A DNA stretch of 64,000 nucleotides from Tillus elongatus (GCA_964006375.1 OZ023265.1:169028033-169092032), one strand, 5' to 3'; positions 1 through 10,983 are shown, counted from the first letter of the stretch. Notes: generated by a model not told the origin, from the letters alone. Numbers and translations: made by a program.

Positions 1-434
1 TTCTATAGTTCCTCGGTCGAACCTACATGCTAACTGAGCTTCATACAAGCAACTCTTAATATTTTTTCCTATTTTATGCGTTGTTGTGTTTGTCACAACC
101 TTCGACACATGGCTTTGTACTCTTGTTGTCCTATGTTGTTTTATTTTCGCGCGTTTTCCGTTTTTGGAATAGAAATAAATACAGGCGTAGAGACTATTTC
201 TCTCGCTTCATAAATGTAATATTTTCTGTGTCCATAACATCACTGGAAAGTTCTGTAAATACATATGTAAGGAATGTATTTTCTCACCCTGCTCACAACG
301 CTATTTTATTATGAAAATTTTCTGTAGGTATTAAATAGACACGGAAATATATGAACAAGTTTTACGTTAAGTTTCAGATATGTGGTCTCATTAAAACTAG
401 TACATATGAAAATAAATTGTGGCTAGAGTTCAAA
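1..434. other. AT-rich sequence with no recognised feature
   Basis: Low-complexity AT-rich sequence. The only open frames are short and lack codon-like structure or recognisable motifs. I see no gene, repeat or RNA signal here. Confidence 0.5.
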
Positions 435-890
435 GTCAGTTTATTATTTATACGCAGATAAGTTATAAATTGAGAAGTAATTAGCTTATTCAAATAAAGG
501 GGCTTTATGAAATAATTTGTGAAAAATAGCTAAGTTAAAATCAGTTTATTATTTATACGAGGCTAAGTTATAAATTTAGAAGTAATTATCATATTCAAAT
601 AAAGGAGCTTTATGAAATAATTTGAGAAATAGCTAAGTTAGATTACGTTTATTATTCATACGAGGGCAAGTTATAAATTGAGAAATAATTATCATATTCA
701 AATAAAGGAGCTTTATGAAATAATTTGAGAAATAGCTAAGTTAGATTACGTTTATTATTTATACGAGGATAAGTTATAGATTGAGAAATAATTATCATAT
801 TCAAATAAAGGAGCTTTATGAAATAATTTGAGAAATAGCTAAGTTAGATTACGTTTCTTACTAATACGAGGTTAAGTCAATATTCATAAA
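435..890. repeat. Tandem array, about 103-105 bp period, just over 4 copies
   Basis: The block containing TTATTATTTATACG followed by AAGTTATAAATTGAG starts at about 441, 546, 649, 752 and, in diverged form, 855, giving spacings of 105, 103, 103 and 103. The middle copies are almost identical, which implies recent amplification or homogenisation. No coding frame runs through the array. It borders the GC-richer block on its right and is AT-rich throughout. Confidence 0.9.
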
Positions 891-959
891 TTAAGTAACA
901 GTTGAATTATGTCAGTTTGTTTAGAGTAAATAAAGTAGGGTCTGTTTGAAAGTAAATTG

Positions 960-1490
960 ATGATAGTTTGAAAGGTGTGAGGGACACCTTAGCTGTTTGC
1001 TCACCCAGTAGGGAGTCATACTGGTAGAGGCGTTTGGGTTTAGGCCCAGGTTACGTAACCACAACACGGTGGCTTTTAGTGGCATCGTCAGACCAAGGTA
1101 GGGTTACGAGGTAACCATTGCACATATCCCTGTTCGATGCGTGGATACCAGAGAGGGCATATTGTTGGGTTCGCCCTTTGTGTCCATTGCACTGCTTAGT
1201 ATTCATGTTGCCGGGAGCGTTGTTGTATTTGTCGATCTGGTAGCTTGTCCGAGACACTGTGGCCAGTTCACCCGTTGGTCTCATTGCACGTCAGTCCCAG
1301 TGGGGGAGTTGGGGTACCTGAAGAAGGGCACAGTGTTGAGCTAGTCCATTGTGTCCATTGCACTTCTCGGTAGTCAACTCTGTCAGTACGAGCACTCTAG
1401 GTGAGTTATTAAACTGTGCCTCATTGCACACCTGGAAGCCGGCACGGACCTAGTGTTCGGGTACAGCGCCCAACAAAACACACAGGCTAA
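960..1490. other. GC-richer non-coding block with five CATTGCAC motifs
   Basis: This block is clearly richer in GC than either flank and changes composition abruptly at both ends. The octamer CATTGCAC occurs at 1116, 1185, 1282, 1356 and 1422, twice preceded by GTGTC. No long ORF spans it, and the short frames have no recognisable domain. It sits between three independent tandem arrays. It could be a fragment of an unrecognised transposon, a non-coding RNA locus or regulatory DNA; I cannot choose between these. Confidence 0.45.
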
Positions 1491-1494
1491 ACTA

Positions 1495-1660
1495 TTGTTT
1501 TAGAAACTATTATTTGAGTAACTAATGTTTGAATAATTATTGTTTAAGTAATTATTATTTGAGTAAATATCGTGTGAGTAACTGTTGAGTAATTATTTTC
1601 TGAATAATTATTGTTTGAGAACCTAATGGTTGAGCATTTATAGACATTGTTGAGAAGCAG
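1495..1660. repeat. Degenerate short-period tandem repeat, about 19-20 bp
   Basis: Repeated variants of TTGAGTAATTATTG follow one another with roughly 19-20 bp spacing. Individual units differ at several positions, so this array is older than the 103-bp array to the left. Confidence 0.65.
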
Positions 1661-1689
1661 TTCTGAGGCACTGATGTGCGCTGTTGAGA

Positions 1690-1850
1690 GATTATAATGT
1701 GGTTCAGTGGAGCCTCGAGTAGGAACTGCTATTAATGTTGGAGTTGCTCAGTGGAGCGTTATGTCGAAACTGCTCTTAATGTTAGGTTGCTCAGTGGAGC
1801 TTTGAGTATAAATAGTCATTATTGTTGAGTCGCTCAGTAGAGCGTGTAAT
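1690..1850. repeat. Tandem repeat, 43-44 bp period, 4 copies
   Basis: The word CAGTGGAGC (last copy CAGTAGAGC) occurs at 1705, 1749, 1792 and 1835, spacings 44, 43 and 43. TTAATGTT and GTTGCT words are shared between units. No coding potential is visible. Confidence 0.8.
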
Positions 1851-2549
1851 TGGTAAATGTTTGTTGAACTAATAATTGAATGCCCCTCGTATATATGTTA
1901 GGTTGTGCTTTACATGAACAATGGTGTGTTCAGGTATATTTTTCATTACAGGTTAGTGATGTTGTTACTGGACACTTTTGGCACCCGCTCGCCCGACTCA
2001 TTACGCCCGTACATTAAGGCTTCGCCATCATTCTGACAAGTAATATACCTTTTGCCTTTTGCATGATTACTCTTAACTAAGATAACACAACTGCTAAGTA
2101 ATATATCGACTGGTAATTGATTGTTGAGCTATGTAATTATATTATGTGACCGGTAGTTACTTCTATTGTTTACTAAGAGGGTTGTAACCTTGTGTCATCG
2201 AAGGGTTGCGTTCACTATTATTCAATATATATATATGAAAAAAAAAGTATCCCTTACACATATACATAACATGCTTTTAATACTATTACCAGATCTAAGA
2301 ATATTCGAGTTAGTAGATAAACTCTGACGAGAGCCTCACTCTTGCAAAATGCAGATCAAAAACCATATAAGTTGTTTGATAAGACCTTTAAATATTTCCA
2401 ATTAATGCGTTCGTTAATTAACTTTAAGAGGATTTTTAACAACTTACTTATCGAATGATGGTGCGATGCTCCTTTCACTTAGTGACCTTGGGATATTTAA
2501 CGAATTAGTGCAGTTCTCAATACAATAGTACTTAATGGCGAGACTTTGC
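1851..2549. other. Unassigned AT-rich sequence
   Basis: A short AT run and an A tract lie near 2225-2248. Nothing else is recognisable: no long ORF and no repeat shared with the rest of the window that I can see. Confidence 0.4.
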
Positions 2550-3450
2550 AAAAATGTATTTAAATAAGCGCGAATTAGGACCCTAGAGCTCAAAACCAAG
2601 GCCTGTTTAAATTACCTCCACATCGTCAACACGTGTGGAAGTATGACGTCGGCGAAAAATATATCAAAAAACTTTTTTTCGCTTAAACGTCGTAAAAGTG
2701 TCAAAACATATAGAAAACCTGATCTGGGAACGAAATTTTTGTGTATGTTATCTTCTGTCGGTATGTCGGTGTGTCTGTCTGCCTGTCTGTTGGTGTGTCG
2801 GTCTGTGTGCCTGTCTGTTTGTAGCCACGACAACTATTTGCAACAAATTGAGATATCGTCTTCAAATTTGGTACACACTTAGCACCCGAGAAACGAACGT
2901 TTTGGGTTGTTTTCGGGTAAAATCGCTCCAGGGGGTAGGTGGTGAATGGGGGATAATTTGGTGAAAATTAACATTTTTTCGCTAAAACTCGAGTAATATA
3001 ACATTTTAAGGTTTTTTTTTATGAGAAAACGTACAATTCACTAAACATCTGGTATTCTTTGCTGAAATTAAATTAAGGGTTAAATGTGTTGGTGTGAAAT
3101 ATCGGTGACAGAAAGTTCAAATTTTTTTTGCTAAAGCGGCGTAAAAAGTCTCAAAATCTACAGAAAACTTGATTCTGGGGATTTTTTTCATCTGTCGGTT
3201 TGTCTCCCTGTACGTCTCTCTGTTAGTAGGCACAATAACTTTCGAACGAATTGATATATCATCTTCTAATTTAGCACCTAGTTAGCACCCGACAAATGAA
3301 CGCTTCAAATCGTTTTTGGGTAAGATCGCTTCATGAGATAGGGGAAAAATGAGGGGTGATTTGGTGAAAATTGACAATTTTCTGTTAAAACTCGAGTAAT
3401 ATAACGTTTTAAAAGTTTATGGGTACAGGAATACGAATATTTTCTTTGTG
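2550..3450 (+). repeat. Dispersed repeat with duplicated block and TGTC-like simple repeat
   Basis: A degenerate copy of the left block of the TA-core family (GCGCGAATTAGGACCC) begins near 2567. A block of roughly 350-400 bp then occurs twice, at about 2650-3020 and 3110-3420. Shared words include CGCTTAAACGTCG-like, AGCACCCGA and AAAACTCGAGTAATATAAC (at 2984 and 3387). Each copy carries a variable-length CTGTCTGT-type simple repeat (2755-2822; 3185-3222), which explains why matching points are 400-450 bp apart. The simple-repeat core flanked by conserved blocks resembles DINE/Helentron-type non-autonomous elements, which is inference only. Confidence 0.6.
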
Positions 3451-3559
3451 ATCAAGTCATAACCCTAAATCCATTGTATGAAAATGTCTGTGTGAGGAGA
3501 GTAGATTATAGCAGTTATGTGGAAGTTATGATTGAATTTGCATCACTATTTTTATATGT

Positions 3560-3800
3560 TTATCTGTATCCAACCGATAACTCAAAATGTAACTAACCGA
3601 TTTTGATGATACTTATTAATAGCTTGGACGAGTTCGGTAGGCAGCCCAATTGGAACAGTAAAAAAAAATTGTATATCGAAAAATAACAGGGTTATTTTTA
3701 TGAAAATTAGCAGATGTCTTGGTCTGGTAGATATATACAAAAATGAGTGTTCTAGGTTAATAGCATATTGAGTTACTAAAATTTGAAGCGTTTAATGAAA
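3560..3800 (+). repeat. TA-core family fragment (right block, no TA tract)
   Basis: CCAACCGATAACTCAAAATG at about 3578, followed by CCGATTTTGAT and a GAGTTCGGTAGGCAGCC segment, matches the block that follows (TA)n tracts at 36.2 kb and 52.5 kb. Here the TA tract is absent. Confidence 0.6.
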
Positions 3801-3819
3801 ATTCGCTACCATTACTAAC

Positions 3820-4688
3820 TTGCTGCGTCCTGAATTAGTTTTTTAAGGTATTACCATAAGAGATGAGGCCAACAAGATTTACGGTGTTATTTTGTTACGG
3901 TGTTATTGGGACGATAAGTTCTGAATTATTAGGATAAAAGGTCTGGAAGTGAATTTTTATAAAAATGTTTTTAATAGTAAATATCTCTCTTTAATGTAGG
4001 CAGACATCCATTTGGTCACCGGTCACCTATATAGTAGGAACAATATACCATATTTTATCAAAATAACTTATTGTTTGAAAATGTACAAAAATTTTCTGAA
4101 AATAAACTTAAAACGTTTCCGAGAAAACTCGTTTTCTAGCTGACGAACCTTAGGTTAATAGCAAATTGCGTTATTGAATTTTGAAGCATTTAATGAAAAT
4201 TCGCTACCAAAACGCACTTACTGCGTCTCGATTTTTTTTACAAACATGCATCATATTTCGATGAAAAATGCAAAAATGCAATAAGGAATGTTTAAACAAA
4301 AAGTGTAGGTATCACCAACGACGACTTATCCTGTGATTGTCAAAATAATTTTATAAGATGCAGCCCAAGACACCCTATATGTAACGCATACAATTTTTTC
4401 TCGTATCTTGCATAATAACAATTATATTGAGCTTTACCGTAGAAATGCGTCACCTGTATATATGTAAATAAAAAGGAAGTAGACTCGGATATGGATTCTA
4501 GATTCTAGGGGGCCTAGTTTGCGCTCATTTGAAGAAATCTTTTTAGAATTCAAAAGCCGCGGTCTTCTCAATAACGAATTTTTTATACGAAAATCAGCTA
4601 AAAATTATAGACCGTTTAACCATAAACTTAACTAAAACTACTTCCAAAGCATCAGAGAAAGTGTCTATTTGAAATGAATTTTCTGTCT

Positions 4689-4772
<84 letters not shown>

Positions 4773-5658
4773 GAAACTGGCCCTGGATATGGGTTCTAGG
4801 GGGCCTAGTTCGCGCTCATTTGAATTTTTTTTCTAAATTCAAAAGTTGGAATCTCCTCGTTAGTGATTTATTTTTTAAAGAAAATTCCCTAAAACAATCA
4901 CTTGTGAAGCCACGGGAAAAGTCTGCGACTGTATTAAATATGGAGCGGTTTCACTAAGTTAGGGCAAGAACAAACAGCCATATATGGTATTCAAATTGAA
5001 TTAAGTCTTAAAACTTTCATCTCATCTTTACCAAATTTTAATACAAAAACTCGCTAAAAAATTCATCGGAATAACGACAACAAGTCACTAACTAGGACTA
5101 TAAGGCGCCATGTGAGAGTACAGGGACCTAGCCCACTGAGCTACGCACTACATGCATTTACTAGCAGGTATATCCTATTGTTCAAGGTTTTACAATGTAC
5201 ACAAAAAACTTTTGATTTACAATGGATTTTTTGCTTACATTTTAACGAAATCAAGGAAAATAACGACTAAGATACATATCTAGGAGCTTGTTGATCATTT
5301 CGTGTAGTATTTTTCACTCACATTCTGATCAATCAATTTTGACGTTTTAACTTTCTTGAATCAGATTTAATTAATTAAACACTAATTTACATCTAACTTT
5401 TTTGTCTTTTAAAATAGAGATCTAAATTTTGGTACATAGGATACTCTTCATGACAGAAACCAGCGTACCAAAAAGCGGTTGCCCTCACTTTGTTACTTCC
5501 GGAGATATAACATTTTTTCGAAAGAAAACACAACATTTTCCGGGAAAACCTTGTCCGCTTTTCCTGACTAACGAACTTATCCAACTTGCACTTACAAAAG
5601 GAAGGTATGTGCCACATTTAATCAAAATCGGACTATTATTTTTTGAGTTATCTGTGTG

Positions 5659-5725
<67 letters not shown>

Positions 5726-5865
5726 ATATAAAAATTGAAACTGACCCTGAATATGGGTTCTAGGGGTCCTAGTTTGCGGTCATTTAAAGAAATGTTTTAA
5801 AATTCAAAAGTTGGGATCTCCTCAATAGTGATTTTTTACAGAAAATCCACTAACAACAACTAGCT
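3820..5865 (-). repeat. Composite TA-core repeat, locus 1
   Basis: This long repeat mosaic parallels 14.5-16.3 kb and 56.8-58.2 kb. In order it contains CTTGCTGCGTCC-type words (3826, 4214), a block ending near 4270, a block with CTATCCTGTGATTGTC-like and GACACCCTAT words (about 4300-4480), and a GGGGGCCTAGTTTGCGCTC block. A pure (TA)n tract follows at 4692-4769, then another GGGCCTAGTTCGCGCTC block. A tRNA-like segment lies at 5085-5165. Finally there is a complete unit, 5390-5860, with TA tract 5664-5721. Short ORFs inside it rich in alternating Tyr-Ile are read from the TA tract and are not genes. Confidence 0.75.
5085..5168 (-). repeat. tRNA-like (pol III A-box) segment inside a TA-core repeat
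   Basis: On the minus strand GTAGCTCAGTGGGCTAG matches the D-arm/A-box of a tRNA. It is followed about 40 bases on by a poor B-box. The paralogous position at 15.85-15.96 kb is also tRNA-like but has diverged differently. I read this as a tRNA-derived SINE head fossilised in the larger repeat, not as a working tRNA gene. Confidence 0.4.
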
Positions 5866-7186
5866 GACTTTTTTTGCATTACTTTTGGGATTATACATTA
5901 ACTTTAAGAAGGGATTATTATCGCAAATTGACACAGCTTCTGATTGATATATACAATTTAATGTTTTCTAAAGACACTTGTAATGGCGTAAAGAAGATGT
6001 GTTAGCTTTTACGAAACAAAAACAAACTAGACACGCCAAAAGCAATTATCGGTGTCACAGACACTGTTTTATTAATCAAGTGACAGTTTATCCACGCGAT
6101 TGTCATAACAGCCACTCATCCATTTGAGCAGCAAATGCGATTAGCTACAGTGAATCATGTTAATTGAGGATTTCGCTATTTAACAACAAAGCTTCTAGAA
6201 TCATAAGTACATCAGAGGGCACTCTGTAAAGTTGTGTGCATGTTTGACTGTGTGAGTGACTGTTTTGTCAGCTCGGCTTTTGTTTTTATTCTCATAAGCA
6301 CTTGATAATTGTTTTTACAAGCCACTCGACATCGACATCATTTAAATTAGACACGGTGTCATGCACTTGGCGTTCCAGTTCATTATGGCTGGACGGGTTT
6401 AGCTAGTTAGTTAGTTAGTTGCTAGCTAACTAGGAAAATTCACACTCCTCACAAAAGAACTCGAACAATCGACTACGTTTCCCTCAAAAATCAATTAGGC
6501 TCTCATGTAAATGCAGCCATTCTATCCGATCCTGGGAAAAATCACATGGTGTTCTTGTTCCTTGTTAGTGCCGTGGGTGTAGAAACTAGTTACAAATAGA
6601 TCTTATCGGGTCTACTGTAAAAATTATTCTACATGCATCTACATCTGCTGTGTTAAACAGGTTCTGAAGCAGCAATCCTTATTTTTCATATAAGTTATTA
6701 GCAGTGTTATCTCGACATCGAAAAAGTTTATAAGTGAAGCTGAATAATTGCAAACCGTTTATGCTTGGTAATGGGGATAAACGACACAGAAGAAGGTGGA
6801 TATTTATGACAAGGTAGCTTGCTTAAGGCGTAATATATGGTTTCTCACCGTTACACAAATGATTAATTTAAAATTTTATGTCGATAAATGTTACAGAACT
6901 TGTAGATAGAAACTAATTAATGGCAAAAAAACACTTTTGTGTTAACAAGCCACCAGTAGTACAATAACTGCAAAGGATACTGACTTTGCTGAATAATGTG
7001 TTAAAAAAACCAACAAAAAATCAATAAGACGAAAACAAAAGTCATGAAGATAACTAACAAAAATGTTTTATAATTTTCAAATAATAGTGCAGATTTGTTT
7101 TGTTACCGTTCTATAACTCCTCTTTAAAAGCAGTTTTGTTCTATTAAGTCTGCTATAGTGAGTTCAGTAGAATGCGTATTTAACGA
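5866..7186. other. Unassigned AT-rich sequence
   Basis: No ORF of interest and no recognisable repeat. A short TTAG microsatellite (four units) next to a small palindrome lies near 6402-6432. Composition changes sharply at about 7187, where LINE-A begins. Confidence 0.4.
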
Positions 7187-7844
7187 GGAGTCAAGGGCCA
7201 GGGCCGGAACACCAGCGCAGACTGGCTCGTATAGGGAGGCTGCGGAGGGCCTCGGGATGGCGGTGATTGATAGACGCGATCCTGAGGCCACGCGAGACCA
7301 GGGGAAGGCGAACCTGATTCAGGCTGCGGTGGTAGCTGCGGTGGATTATCTTCAGGAAGGGGAGAGCCCGCCTCAGTTCCACCGGGCGCGGCTGGCGGGG
7401 GGCATCGTCTGGATAACCCGTGCCGGCCCGCAGTCGCGAGACTGGCTGAGGAAAACGTACGGTAACCTCGGTCAGATTTGGGAGGGGGCGGAATTGACAG
7501 CCGTCGAGCCCAAGGAACTTCCAAGGAGTCGCAAGGTCGTCCTACGGATCCCTGACACCGTCCCTCAGGAGACGGTGATCAGTAGACTGAATATCCAGAA
7601 CCCTGAACTAGGGATATAACACTGGTCGGTTCTAAGCAGGAAGGCAGAGGAGAAAGGACAGAGTCTCGCCTTCTCGATCGACCAGGCGTCTTACAGAGCC
7701 ATTGAAGGAACCACCTTCAAGGAATTCTGGGGCGTGGGAAGGGTTAGCTTCCGCCCACTGGGGAAGCAACCAGGGGTTCATGGGAGTTCAGGTTCCTTCA
7801 GGTCAACCTCCAACACAGTAAAGCAGCCACGGCCGGACTACTGA
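7187..7844 (+). pseudogene. LINE-A ORF1 C-terminal part
   Basis: The frame encodes a region with FHRARLAGGIVWITRAG and LWEGAEL-like words, then SRLNIQNPELGI. An in-frame TAA at 7617-7619 interrupts it, and the same frame continues with a KGQSLAFSID segment and FWGVGRVSFRPLGK before a TGA at 7842-7844. This pattern resembles the DUF4780-type domain found in ORF1-like proteins of insect LINEs. ORF1 proteins coat element RNA, a role known from the family rather than shown here. The start is not preserved, because the first ATG lies in unrelated AT-rich DNA upstream. The last ORF1 codons overlap the start of the endonuclease frame. Confidence 0.65.
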
Positions 7845-8463
7845 TGGCTCTGAGGAAAACTGATTTGGCCCTCATCCAGGAACCGTACTCCTATAAAGAA
7901 GAGATCAAGGGACTCGGCGGATCTGCTGGAAAGCTCATCTACAGCAGATCCAGCGAGAACCCGAGGGCCTGGATTTTTGTCAGGGAAGGGATAGAATTTC
8001 TGCCTTTAACGAATTTATGTTCCAGGGACCTGGCAACGATCAAATTTCGATGTGGAGGAGCGGATGGGTCGAGGGACATTACTGTTGGATCAGCTAATCT
8101 GCCAGGGGACAGAACGAACCCCCTCCACCCGAAGAATTAGAGCAGCTGATGGTGGGTAGCAGAGCAGGTGGATGGCAGACCATCATCGGCATGGATGCGA
8201 ACGCGCACCATGAGTTATGGGAAAAGTCGGACACAAACTATAGGGGTGAGCTACTTTTACAATTCTTTATGAAATTTAATTTAGTCAGATTGAATAGAGG
8301 TAATAAACCGACCTTTGTCACATCACGACGTAAGCAAGTTCTAGATCTAACAGTTTCCAGCCAGTTTCTGGGTGACTTTGTTAAAAACTGTGCTGTGTCT
8401 GGGGAAGTGAGTAGCTCAGACCACAGATACATGCGGTTTGAACTCGCCAAAGTCGAAAGATAA
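7799..8463 (+). pseudogene. LINE-A APE-type endonuclease domain (broken)
   Basis: The frame opens with QVNLQHSKAATAGLL and LALIQEPYSY, the N-terminal motif of APE endonucleases in I/R1/LOA elements (E of QEP is catalytic). It breaks near 8125. A second frame from 8149 supplies GMDANAHHELW, the D-x-N motif, LNRGNKPTFVT, and SSDHRYMRFEL, the S-D-H catalytic motif. The two halves are out of phase, so no active nuclease can be made. In an intact element this domain nicks target DNA to prime reverse transcription. Confidence 0.8.
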
Positions 8464-8989
8464 ACGGTATGGCACCGGGACCCTCGCAAGGCGGACTGGG
8501 AAGCCTACAGTGCAGACCTAGCAGTGGAACGGCGAGGGGTTGAGAGTACCATAGACAGTTCAATAGACCTCGAGATTGCGGCAGCCCAAGTGCGAGACGC
8601 AATCACCTCGGCCTATAACGCCAACTGCGCCCTGAAAATGAGGGCGTCCACCAGGAATGTCCCGTGATAGAACGAGGACCTCAGGCAAAGGAGGGTGCAG
8701 GTCCCTAAGCTGTTATATACATGCCCTAACAACCTGTAACAAAAGGCTGAGGGACGCCAGGAAGAAGTCGTGGAGAAGGCAGTGCGAGGAAGTGGAGAAC
8801 ATATCCCAGAGTGCTCGACTTCACAAGATCCTGTCCAAGGGCACTCAGACCAACATAAGCCCACTTAGAACATCCACCGGAGGCTTTAGACGCTCGATGG
8901 AGGAAACTATGGAAGTTTTACTCCAGACGCACTTCCCCAGCTGTAACATAATAAACCAATCACCTCCGGACTGGGAACACTCAGAAATA

Positions 8990-10076
8990 GAGGCGCCTTA
9001 TAGGCGGGCATCTGGAGTAGGTTTGACAGTCGCTAAAGAGGTGGTTACTTGGAGCAAAATCAGATGGGCCATTAACAGCTTCAAGCTATACAAATCCCCG
9101 TGATTTGATGGAATAATGCGCATCATGCTCCAACAGGGTATAGATATATTGGCGCCGGCGCTTACCCTCATTATGAGGGCCAGCCTTGCTCTGGGGTACA
9201 TCCCGAGGGCATGGAGACTTGCCAGGGTTGTATTCATTCCTAAACCTGGGCGTCCAAGAGACGAGACAAAGTCCCTGAGGCCAATAAGTCTCATGTCCTT
9301 GCTAAAAACAATGAAAAAACTGCTCGACCGGCACATTAGGGGCGGTGTACTGGAAGCATATCCCCTATACTGCGGACAATATGCATACAGAGCAGGAGTG
9401 TCAACAGAAACTGCACTGCACCAACTGGTGCCGAAACTGGAGAATACGCTGGAGAACAGGGAAGTGACGCTGGGGGCCTTCGTACACATAGAGGGAGCCT
9501 TCAGCGACACCTCATTCGCATCGGTTCTGGCAGCTTCCAGGGAGCGTGGAATTGAGGAGACCTGCTGCAGGTGGATCGGTTCCTTTCTCAAGGACAGGGC
9601 GGTGTTCACCTCACTCGCGGGAGTGACTCTGCTGGCGGGGTTCGCGACAGGGTGTCCACAGGGGAGCGTTCTGTCTCCCTTGCTCTGGTGCCTAGTCGGG
9701 GACGGCCTGCTGAGGAGGCTCTCGGGAGGGGGGGTATGAAGTACAGGGCTATGCGGACAACATTGTCATCATACTCCGAGGAAAGGTTACACAGTCGGTG
9801 TGGGAGCGCTTGCAGACAGCACTGACAGTGGTGGAAAGGTGGATGGTTGGTCAAGTGATTGGGGTGAGTCCTGAGAAAGCAACCGTCATACCGTTTACGA
9901 GGAGGGGGAAGTGGGAGAGCCACAGAACTCTCACTCTATACAGTAGAAATATTCCAATCGCCAGGGAGGCAAAATACCTTGGGGTCGTATTGGACTCTAA
10001 CCTAACATGGAATGGTCAGGTCAGGTCAGGTCAGGTCAGGTCAGGTCAGAAAAAATACTGCGTAAGGCAGTCATGA
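8990..10076 (+). pseudogene. LINE-A reverse transcriptase domain (broken)
   Basis: KLYKSP, a TGA at 9102, and FDG correspond to the KSPGPDG motif with a glycine codon mutated to stop. Then come LALGYIPRAWR, VFIPKPGRP, LRPISLMS, the finger/palm motif HIEGAFSD, and GCPQGSVLSPLLW. A frameshift at about 9737 follows, and the next frame reads GYADNIVII: the catalytic YADD has become YADN, losing one metal-binding aspartate. The frame then runs through KYLGVVLDSNLTW into a short GGTCA-type repeat expansion at 10015-10048 that destroys the following alignment. Inactive by several independent lesions. Confidence 0.82.
10015..10048 (+). repeat. Short (GGTCA)n expansion inside the LINE-A RT frame
   Basis: About six GGTCA/TCAGG units interrupt the reverse transcriptase just after the LTWN motif. 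LINE-D has non-repetitive codons at the equivalent place. Likely replication slippage. Confidence 0.85.
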
Positions 10077-10079
10077 CCC

Positions 10080-10576
10080 TAGTCGTCACTAGGCGGCTAT
10101 ATGGAAAAACGTGGAGACTAAGACCTAGTATGGCTCACTAGCTGTACACAAGGGTGGTCAGACCATCATTAACATATGCGTCACTGGTCTGGTGGCTTAA
10201 GGTGACACAATCCAGTGCCAAACAAAAAGTAGGCAAGTTCCAAAGGATGGCTTGCCTGGGCAACACAGGGGCCATATCTTCAACCACAACAGCTGCCAGG
10301 ATCTCCCCCCCCCCTACACTTAGTTATTGTAGGGGAGGCCAGGCTAGGATTATACAGACTAGCCTGCAATGGTGGACTGAAGATCAACCCAGGCTTCAGG
10401 GGCCACTGCAAAATTCAGGAGATCGTAAAGGAGCCTATGCTTGAAATGAGGTCAGAATTCGCGAGCCCGCGAATCTGCAGGGAAAACCACTTTACAGTGG
10501 AAATCCCCGACCGCGAGGCATGGCGAGAGGAGACGCCGGGCATACCACGGGACGCGCTCGTCTGATTCATGGACGG
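10080..10576 (+). pseudogene. LINE-A RT thumb and RNase H start (broken)
   Basis: Fragments read RRLYGKTWRLRP, then VVRPSLTYASLVWW, FQRMACLGNTGA and, after several frame changes, an FMDG motif. These match the LINE-D order RRVIGRTWGVNP, IVRPRILYGALVWW, LQRLAILGITGA and FTDGS. A C-rich run near 10305-10313 marks one frameshift. The RNase H domain stops after its first motif because the next repeat starts. Confidence 0.7.
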
Positions 10577-10983
10577 GGAACCAGGTAGTATGTTGTTACG
10601 GCAGCTCCAAATACAACAGAATGTTAAAAAATAGAGACTGTATACAGCCAACTAACAATTTAGTAAATTGTCAGCCCTGCCGCATTTCTTCCCCAATATA
10701 ATGACAAAGTTTGTAGGGCTAGATGTATTCTCTCCACAATTATAACCGTAGACCGGTTTCGCTCTAATTAAAGCTCGGCTATGGTAGCCAGCCTCGCAAA
10801 ACTAAGTGCGATGAAAGACAAGCTTTTTACACGTGTCGCCATCTCGTTGCGGAACCAGGAAGTATATTGTTACGCCAGCTCCAAATAACACAGAATGTTA
10901 AAAAATAGAATATGCCGTACTGACGAGCTATAATTAGCGCGAAACCGGTCTACGGTTCTAATTATAGTAGGAATACATCTAGC
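10577..10983 (-). repeat. Hammerhead repeat (family HH-A), locus 1: partial head-to-tail copy plus inverted piece
   Basis: In minus orientation the words GGAACCAGGTAGTATG through ATGTTAAAAAATAG occur at 10577-10634 and again at 10852-10908, a direct repeat about 275 bp apart enclosing one shortened monomer. The monomer at other loci is about 310-317 bp; here a deletion near 10788 removes the CTGA part of its ribozyme. From 10909 the orientation flips, and a + strand hammerhead core follows, ending with TACATCTAGCC. The repeat truncates LINE-A. Confidence 0.75.
10914..10962 (+). ncRNA. Hammerhead ribozyme core (family HH-A)
   Basis: CTGACGA at 10920-10926 is followed by GCTATAATTAGCGC (stem II with one weakened pair), GAAA at 10941-10944, and ACCG/CGGT closing a five-base loop as stem III. 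The conserved boxes are in canonical order and spacing. If A15.1 pairs as usual, the cleavage triplet reads GTT, less common than GTC or GTA, and stem I pairing is unclear. Activity is unproven. Confidence 0.7.

Larger units (their letters stand above)
7187..10576 (+). mobile_element. LINE-A: decayed LOA/R1-group non-LTR retrotransposon
   Basis: A GC-rich island in AT-rich DNA encodes, in order: the end of an ORF1, an APE-type endonuclease, a reverse transcriptase, the thumb region, and the first residues of an RNase H domain. The reading frame is interrupted by stops and frameshifts throughout, so this is a dead copy. The 5' end is truncated inside ORF1. The 3' end is lost at about 10577, where a hammerhead-bearing repeat begins right after the first RNase H motif (FMDG where the family has FTDGS). 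Domain order and RT sequence resemble LINE-D at 42.7-46.1 kb, but the two are clearly diverged. Group assignment to I/R1/LOA rests on the RT block and the presence of RNase H. Confidence 0.88.

Noticed and set aside
435..890. Possible CRISPR array
   Set aside because: The 103-bp units are contiguous without unique spacers, and the context is eukaryotic transposon-rich DNA.
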